From Ichthyophis bannanicus (Eukaryota > Chordata > Amphibia > Gymnophiona > Ichthyophiidae), in the NCBI GenBank assembly GCA_033557465.1, contig CM066031.1, forward strand, positions 176,297,043 through 176,361,042: 64,000 bases of DNA, written 5' to 3'. Within the stretch, counting starts at the first letter, position 1. Every line of letters begins with the position of its first letter. The position numbers and the translations under genes are program-made. Below the pieces are notes generated by a model that did not search any database, was not told where the DNA came from, and worked only from the letters and a program-made list of their open reading frames with translations. Positions 32,799-43,264 of this stretch are shown here, piece by piece.

Positions 32799-33835
32799 TC
32801 CTTGCTCCTCTCCAGCTACCTCCAGATGTGGAAGAGGTCGTCTTGGCCTCCAGGAGGCCTTCCACCCGGAAGTCCTACGCTCTTAAGTGGCGTCGGTTCT
32901 CCGTCTGGTGTACTCAGCAGTCACAAGACCCCTTCTCCTGTTCAGCATCAGTGGTATTGCAGTACTTGCTTTCCCTTTCCAATCTTGGACTTAAGTCCAA
33001 CTCGGTCAAGGTCCACCTCAGTGCTATTTCTGCGCACCACCTACCGGTGGACGGTAGACCCCTTTCCAGCCACCCGCTGGTGGCTCGTTTTCTCCGGGGC
33101 CTCCTCCTCCTCAAACCACCTTTGCGCCCATCAGCTCCGAACTGGGATCTCAATGTGGTTTTACAGCGGCTTACCTGTCCGCCTTTTGAGCCTATGGCTA
33201 CCTGTCCTCTTCGTTTTCTTTCCTGGAAAACCTTGTTCTTGGTGGCCCTCACTTCTGCTAGACGCGTTAGTGAGCTGCAGGCCCTGGTATCTGATCCTCC
33301 TTACACTAGGTTCTACAAGAACCGGGTAGTCCTACGGACTCACCCTAAGTTTCCTCCTAAAGTGGTTTCCCCTTTTCACATCAACCAGGAGGTGGTACTT
33401 CCGACCTACTTTCCCAGGCCACACTCCAGCCGAGCTGAGATGGTCCTGCATACCCTGGACTGTAGAAGGGCGCTAAACCTCTACCTTGACCGTACGCGGG
33501 AGCACCGGAGGGCGGTTCAGCTCTTCGTGTCTTATGACCCCAACAAGTTGGGGCTCCCTGTCTCCAAGCGTACTCTGTCCATCTGGATTGCGGACTGCAT
33601 CGCTTGGGCTTACGAGGCTGCGGGCCTCGTGCTGGAAGGTAGAGTCACCACTCATCGTGTTCGGGCGAAGGCTACGTCAGTGGCTTACCTCCGCTCTGTT
33701 CCGTTGGCAGACATCTGCCGGGCCGCTACTTGGTCTTCAAGCCAGACTTTTGCAGCCCATTACTGCCTGGAGAGGGAGTCCCGCAGGGACAGTGCTTTCG
33801 GGCAGGCAGTCCTCCGTAACCTCTTCGAGGTATAG
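30962..33835 (+). CDS. DIRS-A tyrosine recombinase (YR), long overlapping frame
   Basis: The open frame is 957 codons; the recombinase proper occupies the last 345 or so codons (from about 32800). Blocks: VVLASRRPSTRKSYALKWRRFSVWC, ALTSARRVSELQAL (first catalytic Arg, about 33255), THRVRAKATS (HxxR, about 33652), AATWSSSQTFAAHYCLE (catalytic Tyr, about 33759). It would integrate the circular DNA intermediate, replacing an integrase. The first 612 codons overlap pol in another frame and are Ser/Pro/Gly-rich with no known domain. Whether they are translated is unknown. Confidence 0.85.
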   Translation: MVQHHHRYLGASDSSKGLSSSFSPGTSLLLSRGAFQTPSAQGLTPSGVSKSCSGTSRGTGAPPPEGSRVLLQVLPGSKKNRRPQTHPGLAKPQQVPCKGKVQNAYPWNPAALPPAGRLAMLLRSEGCVYSYPYSSRPQTIPKVCGRRTPLPVQSTAFRPILRPQSVHQMPSSGGGLSEASGSLCVPIPGRLAHQGPVCPRSHSGYSSHGSSAPALGICHKLRKVHFAPLSRSRIHRHQVGHSSSAGLPAPGQGPKAHGSRQPLSQQFPGLGQAISETARPYGFHGPCNPLCPPEHASCSMVPSQTMASGHWEPNGLRTDLRPAGLLSPMVASPAKPSARGDFSAPYTFSGPDDRCFSPGLGSTLPRDLYSGSLDSLGVRSADQLPGAQSHPPSAQSLLSPDFSPVSTCPDRQSGCHVLREQARRNRLLPSLSGSTEALLLGRPSQHRPQSCLSPRSRKLPGRQTEQGPPAARVEVGSACGSADLSPVGPPHHGSVRQSSEPTASQILLSTAASPPGGGGCFSDSMVHRPLVCLSTHAPGVSDALQGSQRQGVGDPSGSPVAETTLVPASAAAGGGHTSSSGVSARPPLAGSGVAPAPQPSVPLSDGLAAERVVLAPLQLPPDVEEVVLASRRPSTRKSYALKWRRFSVWCTQQSQDPFSCSASVVLQYLLSLSNLGLKSNSVKVHLSAISAHHLPVDGRPLSSHPLVARFLRGLLLLKPPLRPSAPNWDLNVVLQRLTCPPFEPMATCPLRFLSWKTLFLVALTSARRVSELQALVSDPPYTRFYKNRVVLRTHPKFPPKVVSPFHINQEVVLPTYFPRPHSSRAEMVLHTLDCRRALNLYLDRTREHRRAVQLFVSYDPNKLGLPVSKRTLSIWIADCIAWAYEAAGLVLEGRVTTHRVRAKATSVAYLRSVPLADICRAATWSSSQTFAAHYCLERESRRDSAFGQAVLRNLFEV

Positions 33836-33971
33836 GCAACTCCTACCCTCCATCCCGGATGTTGGGCTACCGGTTGGAGACGTATTCAGAGAAGATTCCT
33901 TCCTTCTGTGCTGCTGAGCTAGAGGGAGCTCATTTTTGTGCTTAGGGTCTCCTGTAGCCTTAAGCTTGGGA

Positions 33972-34072
33972 GTCCCATATGTGAGGACTGACTTCCTGCT
34001 TGGTCCTGGAGAAAGCGTAGTTACTCACCTGTAACAGGTGTTCTCCAGGAGCAGCAGGAATCAGTCCTCACA
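33972..34072 (+). repeat. DIRS-A internal complementary region
   Basis: 33972-34014 is the complement of the left edge (CTCCAGGACCAAGCAGG...). 34015-34072 is the complement of the right edge (...GGTGAGTAACTACGC). The two edges are therefore joined head to tail in the ICR at about AAAGCG, as expected of the template for a circular junction. Confidence 0.88.
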
Positions 34073-34151
34073 ACCCTCCCTCCTCCCCTTGGAGTTGCAG
34101 TTTTATGCTTTCGTTTTTGCTAATTTTTGCTGTCTTTTTGCTATGTCATCT

Positions 34152-34340
34152 GACTGAGCAAGATGGCACCCTTGGGCGGGAAGAGGACCGCGCATGCGCG
34201 CTGCAATTCCCAAAGGCTTTCTCTGAAAGCTGGGGAAAATCGCTCCGCGAGGGCTCTGTCGGCGCCGACGTCACCCATATGTGAGGACTGATTCCTGCTG
34301 CTCCTGGAGAACACCTGTTACAGGTGAGTAACTACGCTTT
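34152..34340 (+). repeat. DIRS-A right inverted terminal repeat and extension
   Basis: 34152-34309 mirrors the left repeat. 34310-34340 (ACACCTGTTACAGGTGAGTA...) is unique to the right end and is found, complemented, in the ICR. Confidence 0.88.
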
Positions 34341-34500
34341 CCTAGTTTTGCCAGATGTCATCCACCTATGTGCTTCATCAATCCTGCTTTCTTTTGAAAA
34401 TGCCTTTTACAAGTGAGCAACTTGTAAGAATAGTGCAGAAAAATCAAGTTAAATGGCTGAGCTGAAGGACAGCACAGCTTATTGCATCAGGGCCTCAGTT
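34341..34500. other. Intronic flank after DIRS-A
   Basis: No coding similarity or repeat structure recognised. Confidence 0.4.
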
Positions 34501-34795
34501 ATAGAACATCTCACTCTGGAATTTGTTACCGGAGGATGTAGTAAAGGCTGTTAGTGTAGCTGGGTTTAAAAAAGGTTTGGACAAGTTCCTGGAGGAAAGG
34601 TCCATAAACCATTATTAAGAAGGGACCCAGGATATCAATGCTTGAACCAATACAAGCATTGTGGAACCTGTGTCCCTTGGGGAAACTGCTAGGTACGTAT
34701 GACCTAGATTGGCCACTGTTGGAAACAGAATACTGGGCTTGATGGACCTTGGTCTGACCCAGTATGGCATATCTTATGTTCTTATGTTATGTTCT
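34501..34795 (+). mobile_element. CR1 3'-end fragment
   Basis: It has the same tail as 6085-6318: AAAGGCTGTTAGTGTAGCTG, TGGACAAGTTCCTGGAGG, GGGCTTGATGGACCTTGG and ATCTTATGTTCTTATG repeats at the end. Confidence 0.85.
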
Positions 34796-35788
34796 TATGA
34801 TCAATGTGAAAGCACATCTTATCTAATAGGAAACCGTTGTATGTATGACTTCTTGCTTGTATTAACAAAGCTACATATTACTGTATCCGCCTTCAAGCAT
34901 ATATTTTAAAATGGGGACTTGCAATCTCAAAATAGAATGCCTACTGCTTTTCTTCCACCTCTAGCTTTTTTATGGAGTAGCCATGCTACTACTATTGTTA
35001 GAATAATTTAAAGCTGCATATTAATTAATGCACGTTTAGTAAAAATGGGTTTATTTAAGAGTTAAGTCTAATTAGTTGACCATAGTGTTGAAGTGGTCAT
35101 TGCTGACATGGTTCTCCGCTTAAAATCCTAGTAAACAGCTAATCTGCTTCCTAATGTTAGACGCTGCAGTGCTTGTTACCATTCCACCCCCATTCTATCT
35201 CCTTTGGGCCAACAACTTATCTATATCAAGTACTTTTTTGCTTTTGTCATGTGAACTGTAGTTTCAGCTGTGCTGTTATGCTCCTTGAACAAATATGTAG
35301 TCCTTTTTCATACATTCCATGCCAGATATAGCACACATTGTTCGGGGTCCGATTAGAGATCTTGTCTTGTCAAGCAGGCATGTAATTTTCTGTTTTATGC
35401 AGTAACATATGCATGCACGCACCAAATTGAGACTATTCTCCACTTGAAAACATATGTTCATCTTGTGGAAGGCTTACTGGCAGATAGATAAATAAACTGA
35501 GTGACCTGTGGGTGGGCCCCAAGATGGTAAACTGGATTAGAGATTATTTGGCTGGTAGACGTCCGGGGATGGTAAATGAAATTCACTCTGAGAAAAGGCC
35601 TTCTAGATGTACAAATATATTAATCTGTAGTGTTGGTGTCTAAATCAGGTTCTTCAATATCATTTTCTTAGTGGCACAACATATACTGTTGGTTATTTGA
35701 GTGTAACTCAATCATTTAATTTCATTTTAGTTGTTTTATTCGCTTGATTTGTTTTGTTTGATAACACTATAAATCTTTTGTTTTATAG
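34796..35788 (+). other. GBE1 intron 4, 3' part
   Basis: AT-rich, no ORF of note. A short CR1-like fragment lies at about 35488-35612 (similar to 27305-27435: TAAACTGAG..CCT.TGG, AGATGGTAAACTGGAT). The 3' end holds a T-rich tract and TTTTATAG before the exon. Confidence 0.6.
35785..35788 (+). promoter_or_regulatory. Splice acceptor of the GBE1 exon
   Basis: ATAG directly before the exon, preceded by a T-rich tract (about 35760-35784). Confidence 0.8.
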
Positions 35789-35924
35789 CACAAACATCCT
35801 CACCCTAAGAAACCAAAAAGTGTTAGAATCTATGAATCTCATGTGGGAATTGCCTCCCCTGAAGGGAAAATAGCTTCCTATAAGAACTTCACACACAATG
35901 TACTACCTAGAATAAAGGATCTTG
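35789..35924 (+). CDS. GBE1: GBE1 exon 5 (glycogen branching enzyme)
   Basis: The exon is 136 bp and reads in phase 0 into [34 protein letters not shown] and [11 protein letters not shown], then one extra base, so it ends in phase 1. This strongly resembles the stretch of vertebrate 1,4-alpha-glucan branching enzyme that follows the N-terminal carbohydrate-binding domain and begins the catalytic barrel (RIYESHVG is a family hallmark). As I recall, human exon 5 has the same length and phase (c.556-691). Acceptor TTTTATAG and donor GTAAGT are intact. The enzyme transfers glucan segments to make alpha-1,6 branches in cytosolic glycogen. No neighbouring exon is seen in the window. Confidence 0.9.
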
Positions 35925-35930
35925 GTAAGT
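35925..35930 (+). promoter_or_regulatory. Splice donor of the GBE1 exon
   Basis: GTAAGT follows CTTG, a consensus U1 site. Confidence 0.85.
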
Positions 35931-36125
35931 AATAAGTAAAATTGCTCTGCACAATTTGTAATGCTAGACTAAGGGGTAAATATTCAAAGGGCCATTAAGA
36001 GGGGCCCTTTTACTAAAGTATGAAAGGTTTTTGCACCTAATGCACATTTTTATTACAAAACCTAGAATGCACCGAGTTCAAAGCTTCCCCAGTAACTGAC
36101 TGGGAATGACCAGCATGTTCTAAAG

Positions 36126-36319
36126 CAGAGGTACTCAAATCCAGTCATGGAGGGCCACAAACCAGTCAGGTTTTTGGGATATCCCTAATGAATATGCATA
36201 AGATATATTCAAATACAATGGAGGCAGTGCATGCAAATATATCTCATGCATATTCATTAGGGATATCCCGAAAACCTGACTGGTTTGCGGCCCTCCAAGA
36301 CTGGATTTGAGTGCCTCTG
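36126..36319. mobile_element. hAT-type MITE with 8-bp target duplication
   Basis: The ends are CAGAGGTACTCAAATCCAGT and, inverted, ACTGGATTTGAGTGCCTCTG. The flanks are TTCTAAAG (36118-36125) and TTCTAGAG (36320-36327), an 8-bp duplication with one change, fitting the nTnTAnAn preference of hAT elements. The interior is largely palindromic (ATATCCCTAATGAATATGCA and its complement). Confidence 0.85.
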
Positions 36320-36327
36320 TTCTAGAG

Positions 36328-38382
36328 TTAATGTGTGGATGCATACCCTAACATATGGTGCAAGTACTGTGGGGGTACCTAATTCCACCTATTGCAGTGG
36401 CGTTAGATGCTCCCATGCTAATGGCAACATTGATAGCCTGCAATCAGGGGCAGTTCTATCATTAGGCAAAGTGAGGTGATTGCCTTGGCTGGCAAATTTT
36501 TGGGAGCAACAAATGCCAGCGGCAGCTGCCTCAATCTGCCTTTTCTTTTAAAATAAATAAATAAATAAATATTCAAAGGCTTCATTGCCACGTCTTCTGA
36601 GTCTGTGGCAGCGGTGACATACTCCTGCTGCCAGTGATTCAGAACTGATGACAAGCAGCGGCAGAGGCAGCCCAAAAAAATCCCCCAGCAAACAAAAGCT
36701 TTGGGATCTTTCTGCCTCCAGTTCCCCTTGAAAGACCCCGCTGGTCCCATCCCTTGTGACGTATGCTCCCCATCAGAGGGGGCGAGACTGGCATGGCCTT
36801 TCTATCGCATGGCAGACCTGAAGATACCGTGCTTTTGTTTGTTTGACAGATGCCGCGGCCACTGCCTCAGATGTCAAGAGATGTGACAGCAGGCAAGGAG
36901 TGAGGCAGTGCTGAATATTGGCAGAGTAGAGCCTGACAGAGGGAGGAGGACATAGAGGGGAATGGAGAGCAAATATACATGGGATAGGGGCCGGAGCGGA
37001 CATGGGGTGAGTGGGGGTTAGAGGGTAGATGGTGGCTACAAGAAAGTGGAGGGTGGATGCTGACCATAGGGTGAGGGGGCAGAGGGACAAATGGTGGCAA
37101 CGGGGTATAGCAGGCAGATGCTGAGCATGGGAAGGGGGAAAAAAAGCAGATGGGGAGTAGATGCTAGACATGGGGAAAATGGGGAGATGCTGAGCAAGGG
37201 GTATTGAGGGGAGATGCTGGACACAGGAAGGGAGAAAACAAGGGATGCACACAAGGAGAGAGGACTAGGGAGGGGGGGGGGGAATAGTGTGCAAGGTGGG
37301 AATGGATGATGTGCTGGATGGAGGAGAGGAGGAAAGGGGAAAGATGATGGACACAGAATGAGGAAGAGAGAATGGAAAGAGTCAGGCCTGGGTGGTCACA
37401 TAGGGTGGAAACCTCTTGGGGGAGGGCAGCAAAGAGCAGGGCATTCAAAGCTTAAGCAATAGATATTGACAGCCAGGAGGCGTGTAAAGCTTAGTTTGCC
37501 TAGGGTGCCAGCATCTTGAACCAGAGTTAGTTAAAGACTGGGGAATAAGAGGCTGGGGAAGGATAGAGAGACGGGGAATGAGAGGACTGTGATAAGGATT
37601 GAAAAGTGGTAGATGCAGTGACAAGTGAGGGTTGAAGACTGGATGGTAAGGAGGAGGTGTAAAATTTCATTTGATAGAAAGAGAAAAATTAATGGGAGAA
37701 AGCTGAAAGGAAAATATAAATGCCAGAGATGTAAGGAACGTGAAGATGACATGAGAGAAATGGCAGATGGGCCAGAGATCCTAGAAAATGTGTTAAGACA
37801 GAAGAAAGGGAAACCAGCGACAGAGATCAACAAGATTAGTGATTGGAATATGCCAGTCTTTGGAATTTACATGTTCTATCTTTATATTTTGTACCATAAG
37901 GGGGTATATACATCTTTCTTTCCCTGGTGTTGTACTGTATGCAGGAGGTTTAGCCAAGGATTGACCTGGGTGGGTTATGGTCTCTTCCCTTTGGCATAAG
38001 ACCCACCCAGTTGGTGGCAGAAAGACAGTCGAATGAGAGGTTAACTGGAGATATTGTCAAAATTCGCACTGTTATGCCCATGCATGTTAGTTAATCCCAG
38101 GCCTCGCCAAAGAATCAGTGCTGGCTACACCACAGATGCAGGAGCTGGCTTCTAGGGGTTTCAGTTTAATTTTTGTCTATGTACAACTGTGTTTAGTTTG
38201 TGGTAATTTATCCCCTACTTGGTGAAGCTATATCTATATTCTGAGTGTATTACCAAGGCCAGGTATTCCGTTAGCATGGGTTTGTTATGTAGAAATTGGT
38301 AGTAATCCAGTTTCAGTTTTTTTGAATAGGTGCATGAATGTTTTAGGGCATACTACGTTTTTGAAGTTGATGCTGTTGTGCT
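36328..38382. other. GBE1 intron 5, 5' part
   Basis: No exon recognised. It holds an AAAT microsatellite (about 36550-36572) and a purine-rich degenerate tandem region (about 36890-37300). The remainder to 38382 shows no gene. Confidence 0.5.
36890..37300 (+). repeat. Purine-rich degenerate tandem repeat
   Basis: Units of the form AGATGCTG.ACATGGGGAA recur with variable spacing (for example near 37100-37130, 37150-37180, 37185-37220). The strand is nearly pyrimidine-poor throughout. Confidence 0.5.
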
Positions 38383-38384
38383 TC

Positions 38385-38535
38385 AGGTACAAGCAGGAAT
38401 GTAGCCTTCACATATGGGTGACATGTACTGATGGAGCCCGCGCGGGAAGCTCCCCAGCAACCAATAGGAAAGCCTTTGGGAGCACTCCACTTCATCTGTG
38501 CTATTGCCTTCCCACTCTCCCAACTTCCTTTCCTC
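38385..38535 (+). repeat. DIRS-B left inverted terminal repeat
   Basis: It is complementary to about 54319-54480. Shared landmarks are TCACATATGGGTGACAT, GCTCCCCAGC and GGAAAGCCTTTGGGAG. Confidence 0.8.
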
Positions 38536-38753
38536 AGTTCTTTTTCCGTGGAACCCACAGGTCATACCCCTCTCACCGCAAAAAAGAACTTCAAAACTTT
38601 TCCTAAAACTGCTTCTGCCTAACTGCTCCAGTATCGCTTGATACCAGTATCCTTTTCCTTTTATTTTTATTTTTCAATTCCTTTCTTTTAAAAAAATATT
38701 TTTTTTTTACCTCATGGCCTTGTGCCTACCGGGCCTTGCACACCTTCTTTTCG

Positions 38754-41340
38754 ATGGAGAAACCCTCTACTGGTTTCAAAAATGCACCAAGTGCTCCAGC
38801 ACCATTTCGGTGACAGATAAATACGATTGGTGTCTGAAATACTTTGGTCCCAACCATATACCCCAAGAATGCTCCCTTTGCAAGCAGATGACGAAGAGGG
38901 GCCTAGAGAACTGGGCCACAAAGTTTGGAGAGCAATTCCCATCGGACTCAATGTCACTGGCCTCCACTTCCTCTAGAGCAGGGGTCTCCAACTCCAGTCC
39001 TGGAGGGCCGCAAACCAGTCAGGTTTTCAGGGTATCCCTAATGAATATGCATGAGATATATATGCATTAGAAATAGCCTGCCATACTGACTGGTTTGTGG
39101 CCCTCCAGTGCTGGATTTGGGGACCCCTGCCGTACACCTCTGTCATGTATGATTGTGAGTGGGCAAGGTACAGATGTCCTCGACATCAAAAGGGTAGATA
39201 GAATGTGTCACATCCCTCCTCATTTCTCACCACCACCAAAAAGTTGTCTAATAGACAATATTTTGGTGGTGGTGAGAAGTGAGGAGGTATGTGACACATT
39301 CTATCTACTCTTTTGATGGCGAGGACATCTGTACCTTGCCCACTCACAATCTTAAATGACAGAGGTGTAAGGTGGGGGTCCCCAAATCCAGCACTGGAGG
39401 GCCACAAACCAGTCAGTTTGACAGGCTATTTCTAATGCATATATATCTCATGCATATTCATTAGGGATACCCTGAAAACCTGACTGGTTTGCGGCCCTCC
39501 AGGACTGGAGTTGGAGACCCCTTCTCTAGAGCATCCTCATCCTCGCACGCTTTCAATCATTCAAAAGAGTTGAGGCATTCAGAGAAGACCAAAAAAGCCA
39601 TATCTTTTTCAAAACCTTCAAAAGACAAGGTAAAGCTCCCAGATTCCTCAGAGAAGTTGAAGGATCTGAAAGAGAAGTCCAAAGATTCCTCAGGCAAGTC
39701 TCTGGAATCGAGGGAGAGATCATGCTGTAAGCACTGGGACTCATCCAGGACTTCTTCCGATTCTGGACATTGGCCTAGGCAACCTCGGTGGGAGGACTTG
39801 TCCTCCAAAGTCTTAATGGGGATCAGGAGGCACCTGAGGCCTCGGCCTCTGGAGAGACCTTGATGCCTTGCTCTGGTATGGTGGTGCCCAGTCCCATTCT
39901 TTCATTGGACCAGACACAGGCAACCTCCTTGGACCAGCGGATGCTGTCCTTGGAGAGGATTTTGGCGGCCCTCCTCGCAGCTTTGGTTCCTCTTGCACCG
40001 ACAGCCACTAGACCGCAACCAGGAACATCAGCTTCGATGACTCCATTGATTCTGGTTCAGGCTTTGGCGTCTGCAATGCCTTAGGCACCGATACACTCTG
40101 CACTGAGAACAGAAGCCTCAATATGGACACGGTATCGCTATCTGTAACAGGTAATCTGTGGACTACTCCAGGGGTAGGCCCCGATGACATTGCTTGAACA
40201 TCGACACCATTCATACCGCCATCGGCATTGTTGATACTCACTGGTGTTTGGATTCGGATTCCTCCGATTCTGACCACCGTTCCTTCGATTCTACTGATCT
40301 CCAGGACATCGCCTTGGAACCTTTGCCTCCGTCCATCAGTACTCGGCAAAAATCTTCTCCTGAAGACATGTCATTTCAGGAGTTCATCTGAGACATGGTG
40401 GCTGGCCTATCGATTCCAGCAGCATCTGAACCGTAACAGAGAGCAGAGGAGCTGGAGATACTCCAGTATCCTACAGCCCAAAGGAGGCTGCAAGCCTTCT
40501 GGTACACCAGATCCTACATAACTTGATGCTCTGAATGTGGGAAACCCCTCTCACAGTTTCCCCAATCAGCTGTAGACTAGATGACATGTACAGGGTACTG
40601 GAGTGTCCTGGATTCCAGAAGTCACAGCTTCCACACCACTCCATGGTGGTGGAATTGGCGATCCATCGCATCAAAAGTGGCAAGAACCATGCCTCGATTC
40701 CTCCAGGAAGAGAATCGAGAAATCTTGATTCCTTTGCTTGCTGTTCCTTCCAGTCGTCCATGCTAGCCAGCAGGATTATTTCTTGCATCCTCTATATGGT
40801 GATGTTCCTCAAGCAACTAAACAAAGACTGGGAAGGTTTTCTTCCATTTCTTCCAGAGGAAAAGAGATCTGCCTTTCAGGCTGTTTTGGCACATAGCCAA
40901 AATGTCTCAAACTTTGTAAGTAGGGCAGCATTTGATGCCTTTGAGTCAACCAGTAGGGCCTCTTCCATTGGTGCAAGGCGGCCAGCTTGGCTCCAGGCTT
41001 TGGACCTGGAACAATGAGTCCAGGATAAACTGGGCAATATCCCCTGCACTGGGGAGAACGTTTTGGGAAAGAACTGGAGGGAGAAGGCTGGAGAGCTCAA
41101 AATATATGATACAGCCCTGAAGAGGCTCTCAAGAAAAATTGCTGACCATACCAAAAAAAAGGCAGCAGCTAAAAACCCCTTTTACTCTAAAAAGAGAAGG
41201 TTCTACCCCTCATATTCCCAACCAGCTTATCAGACCCAACAAAAACAACAGGGTCCTAAGCAGGCAAAAAAAACCCGGATTAGCCAAGCCACAAACAGCC
41301 ACCCAAGCACCGTCAACCCCAAGTTTTTGACTTCCACATA
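38754..41340 (+). pseudogene. DIRS-B gag, interrupted and frameshifted
   Basis: It begins MEKPSTGFKKCTKCS, with the Cys/His block CLKYFGPNHIPQECSLCKQM (one expected Cys reads Tyr). The hAT composite interrupts it at 38977. It resumes at 39531 with a Ser/Lys-rich region. The core reads SPEDMSFQEFI at about 40357-40389, then a TGA at 40388. It continues as MYRVLECPGFQKSQLPHHSMVVELAI, DLEQ and the basic tail QTQQKQQGPKQAKK. Confidence 0.75.
38977..39530. mobile_element. Palindromic composite of two inverted hAT MITEs around a fold-back core
   Basis: The whole 554 bp is one near-perfect palindrome centred at about 39253 (TTGTCTAATAGACAA). Each arm holds a MITE related to the one at 36126 (38977-39129 and 39372-39530), with GGGCCGCAAACCAGTCAGG and ATCCCTAATGAATATGCA. 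The inner arms (about 39130-39371) are not MITE sequence. CTCTAGAG flanks both outer ends, so the composite appears to have moved as a unit. Confidence 0.8.
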
Positions 41341-41640
41341 GGGAGCACAGCCAGTCTTCTCCTGCACATTCAGGAGCCCACCACTGGCCTCAGACGCCTT
41401 CATGATCCACTGGGTCAGGGACTGCTTTATGCCTCCCCCCCCCCCATACTCCTAATCCTGAAGACTCTCTTCAAACTACAAGCAGGCAAGGGATCTATGA
41501 TCCTCATAGCCCCTTGCTGGCCCTCTCAGCCTTTGTTTCCTCTCCTACTTCGGCTGACACACTCCTCCAATTCCATTGGGATCCAAGCCAGACCTCTCCC
41601 AGGACAAAACAGTCCTGCATCTCAATCTGCAGTCTCTCTG
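41340..41640 (+). pseudogene. DIRS-B pol stump (C-terminal block only)
   Basis: Shortly after the gag end, the sequence jumps to DAFMIHWV...ILKTLFKLQAGKGSMILIAPCWPSQPLFPLLLRL, which is the pol C-terminus. About 1.6 kb coding RT and RNase H is missing compared with DIRS-D. A poly-C run sits at about 41437. Confidence 0.7.
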
Positions 41641-43264
41641 TCTGGCAGCGTGGATGCTGACAGCATGATGTTTCATAATCTACCACTATCAGCATCTGTG
41701 AAAGATGTCTGTCTTTCCTCCAGAAAGCCCTCCACCAGGAGGGCATATTCTTTAAAATGGCATAGATATGCATCTTGGTGCTCTCGAAATAACCACAATC
41801 CTTTGAGGCATCAGTACCCATGCTCCAGTACCTCTTGCATTTATCCTCTCTAGGACTCGAAACAAATTTGGTTCTAGTGCACGTTAGTGCTATTTTGGTT
41901 TTTCATAAACCTGAGGATGGTCGACCCATCTGTACAGTTCCTTTAGTGGCACGTTTCATGAGGAGCGTCTTCCTCTCCAAGCCACCCCTTCGACCACCCC
42001 CAGTAGCATGGGATCTTAAAGTGGTATTAGCTCAACTCCTCAAGCCTCCGTTTGAGCCCTTAGCAACCACACACCTGCGATACTTACTTGGAAAGTTGTA
42101 TTCCTTATCGCCTTCACCTCAGCCAGGTGCATCAGTGAGCTGCAGGCCTTAGTGGCGCATCCACGGTATACTAAATTTTATCACGACAGTCCTCCTTCGC
42201 ACACATCTCCACTTTTTACCTAAAGTGGTGTCACCTTTCCATATTAATCAATCTGTGATAACATAAGAACATAAGATATGCCATATTGGGTCAGACCAAG
42301 GTCCATCAAGCCCAGTATCCTGTTTCCAACAGTGGCCAATCTAAGTCATACGTACCTAGCAGTTCCCCAAAAGAGACAGGTTCCACAATTCTTGTATATT
42401 GGGTCAAGCATTGATATCCTGGGTCCCTTCTTAAATAATAGTTTATGGACCTTTCCTCCAGGAACTTGTCCAAAGCTTTTTTAAACCTAGCTACACTAAC
42501 AGCCTTTACTACATCCTCAGGTAACAAATTCCAGAGTTTGATTACACGTTGAGTGAAAAAAATATTTTCTTTTATTAGTCTTAAATAGTTTACCCTGTAG
42601 CTTCATTGCATGTCCCCTAGTCTTTCTATATTCTGATAATGTAAACAATCGATCTACGTTTACCCATTCCGTTCCATTCATTAATTTATAGACTTCTATC
42701 TCCCCTCAGCTGTCTCTTTTCCAGGTTAAAGAGCCCTAACCTTTTTAGCCTTTCTTCATAGGGGTATCCTTCCATCCCCTTTACCATTTTGGTGGCTCTT
42801 CTCTGAACCTTTTCTAATAACGCTATATCCTTTTTAAGATACGGCGACCAGAATTGCACACAATATTCAAGTTGCAGTCTCACCATGGAACAATATAGAG
42901 GCATTATAATATCCTTTGTTTTATTCCTTTCCTTATGATACCTAGCATTCTATTTGCTCTCTTGGCCGCCGCTGCACACTGGGCCGAGGGTTTTAACATG
43001 TTATCCACAATGACGCTTAAATCTTTTCCTGGGTGGTGGTTCCTAATGTGGAACCTTGCATCGTGTAACCATAGTTTGGGTTGTTCTTCCCTAGGTGCAT
43101 AACTTTGCACTTGTTCACGTTAAATTTTATCTGCCATTTTAATGCCCAGTCTTCCAATTTATCAAGATCCTCTTGCAATTTTCCACAATCCTCTTGGGTT
43201 TTAACAACTTTAAATAGTTTTGTGTCATCTGCAAATTTGATAACCTCACTCGTTATTCCCTTAT

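Larger units (their letters stand above)
28549..34340 (+). mobile_element. DIRS-A, complete tyrosine-recombinase retrotransposon
   Basis: The element is about 5.8 kb and has both inverted terminal repeats, leader, gag, pol, recombinase and ICR. No target duplication is seen. The pol and recombinase frames are fully open, while gag has frameshifts. Its family also includes DIRS-E, DIRS-G and the 26983 fragment. Confidence 0.9.

Noticed and set aside
36890..37300. Repeat tract considered as a CRISPR array or coding region
   Set aside because: Units are degenerate and unevenly spaced, in a vertebrate intron; the minus-strand frames are low-complexity Pro/Ser/His only.
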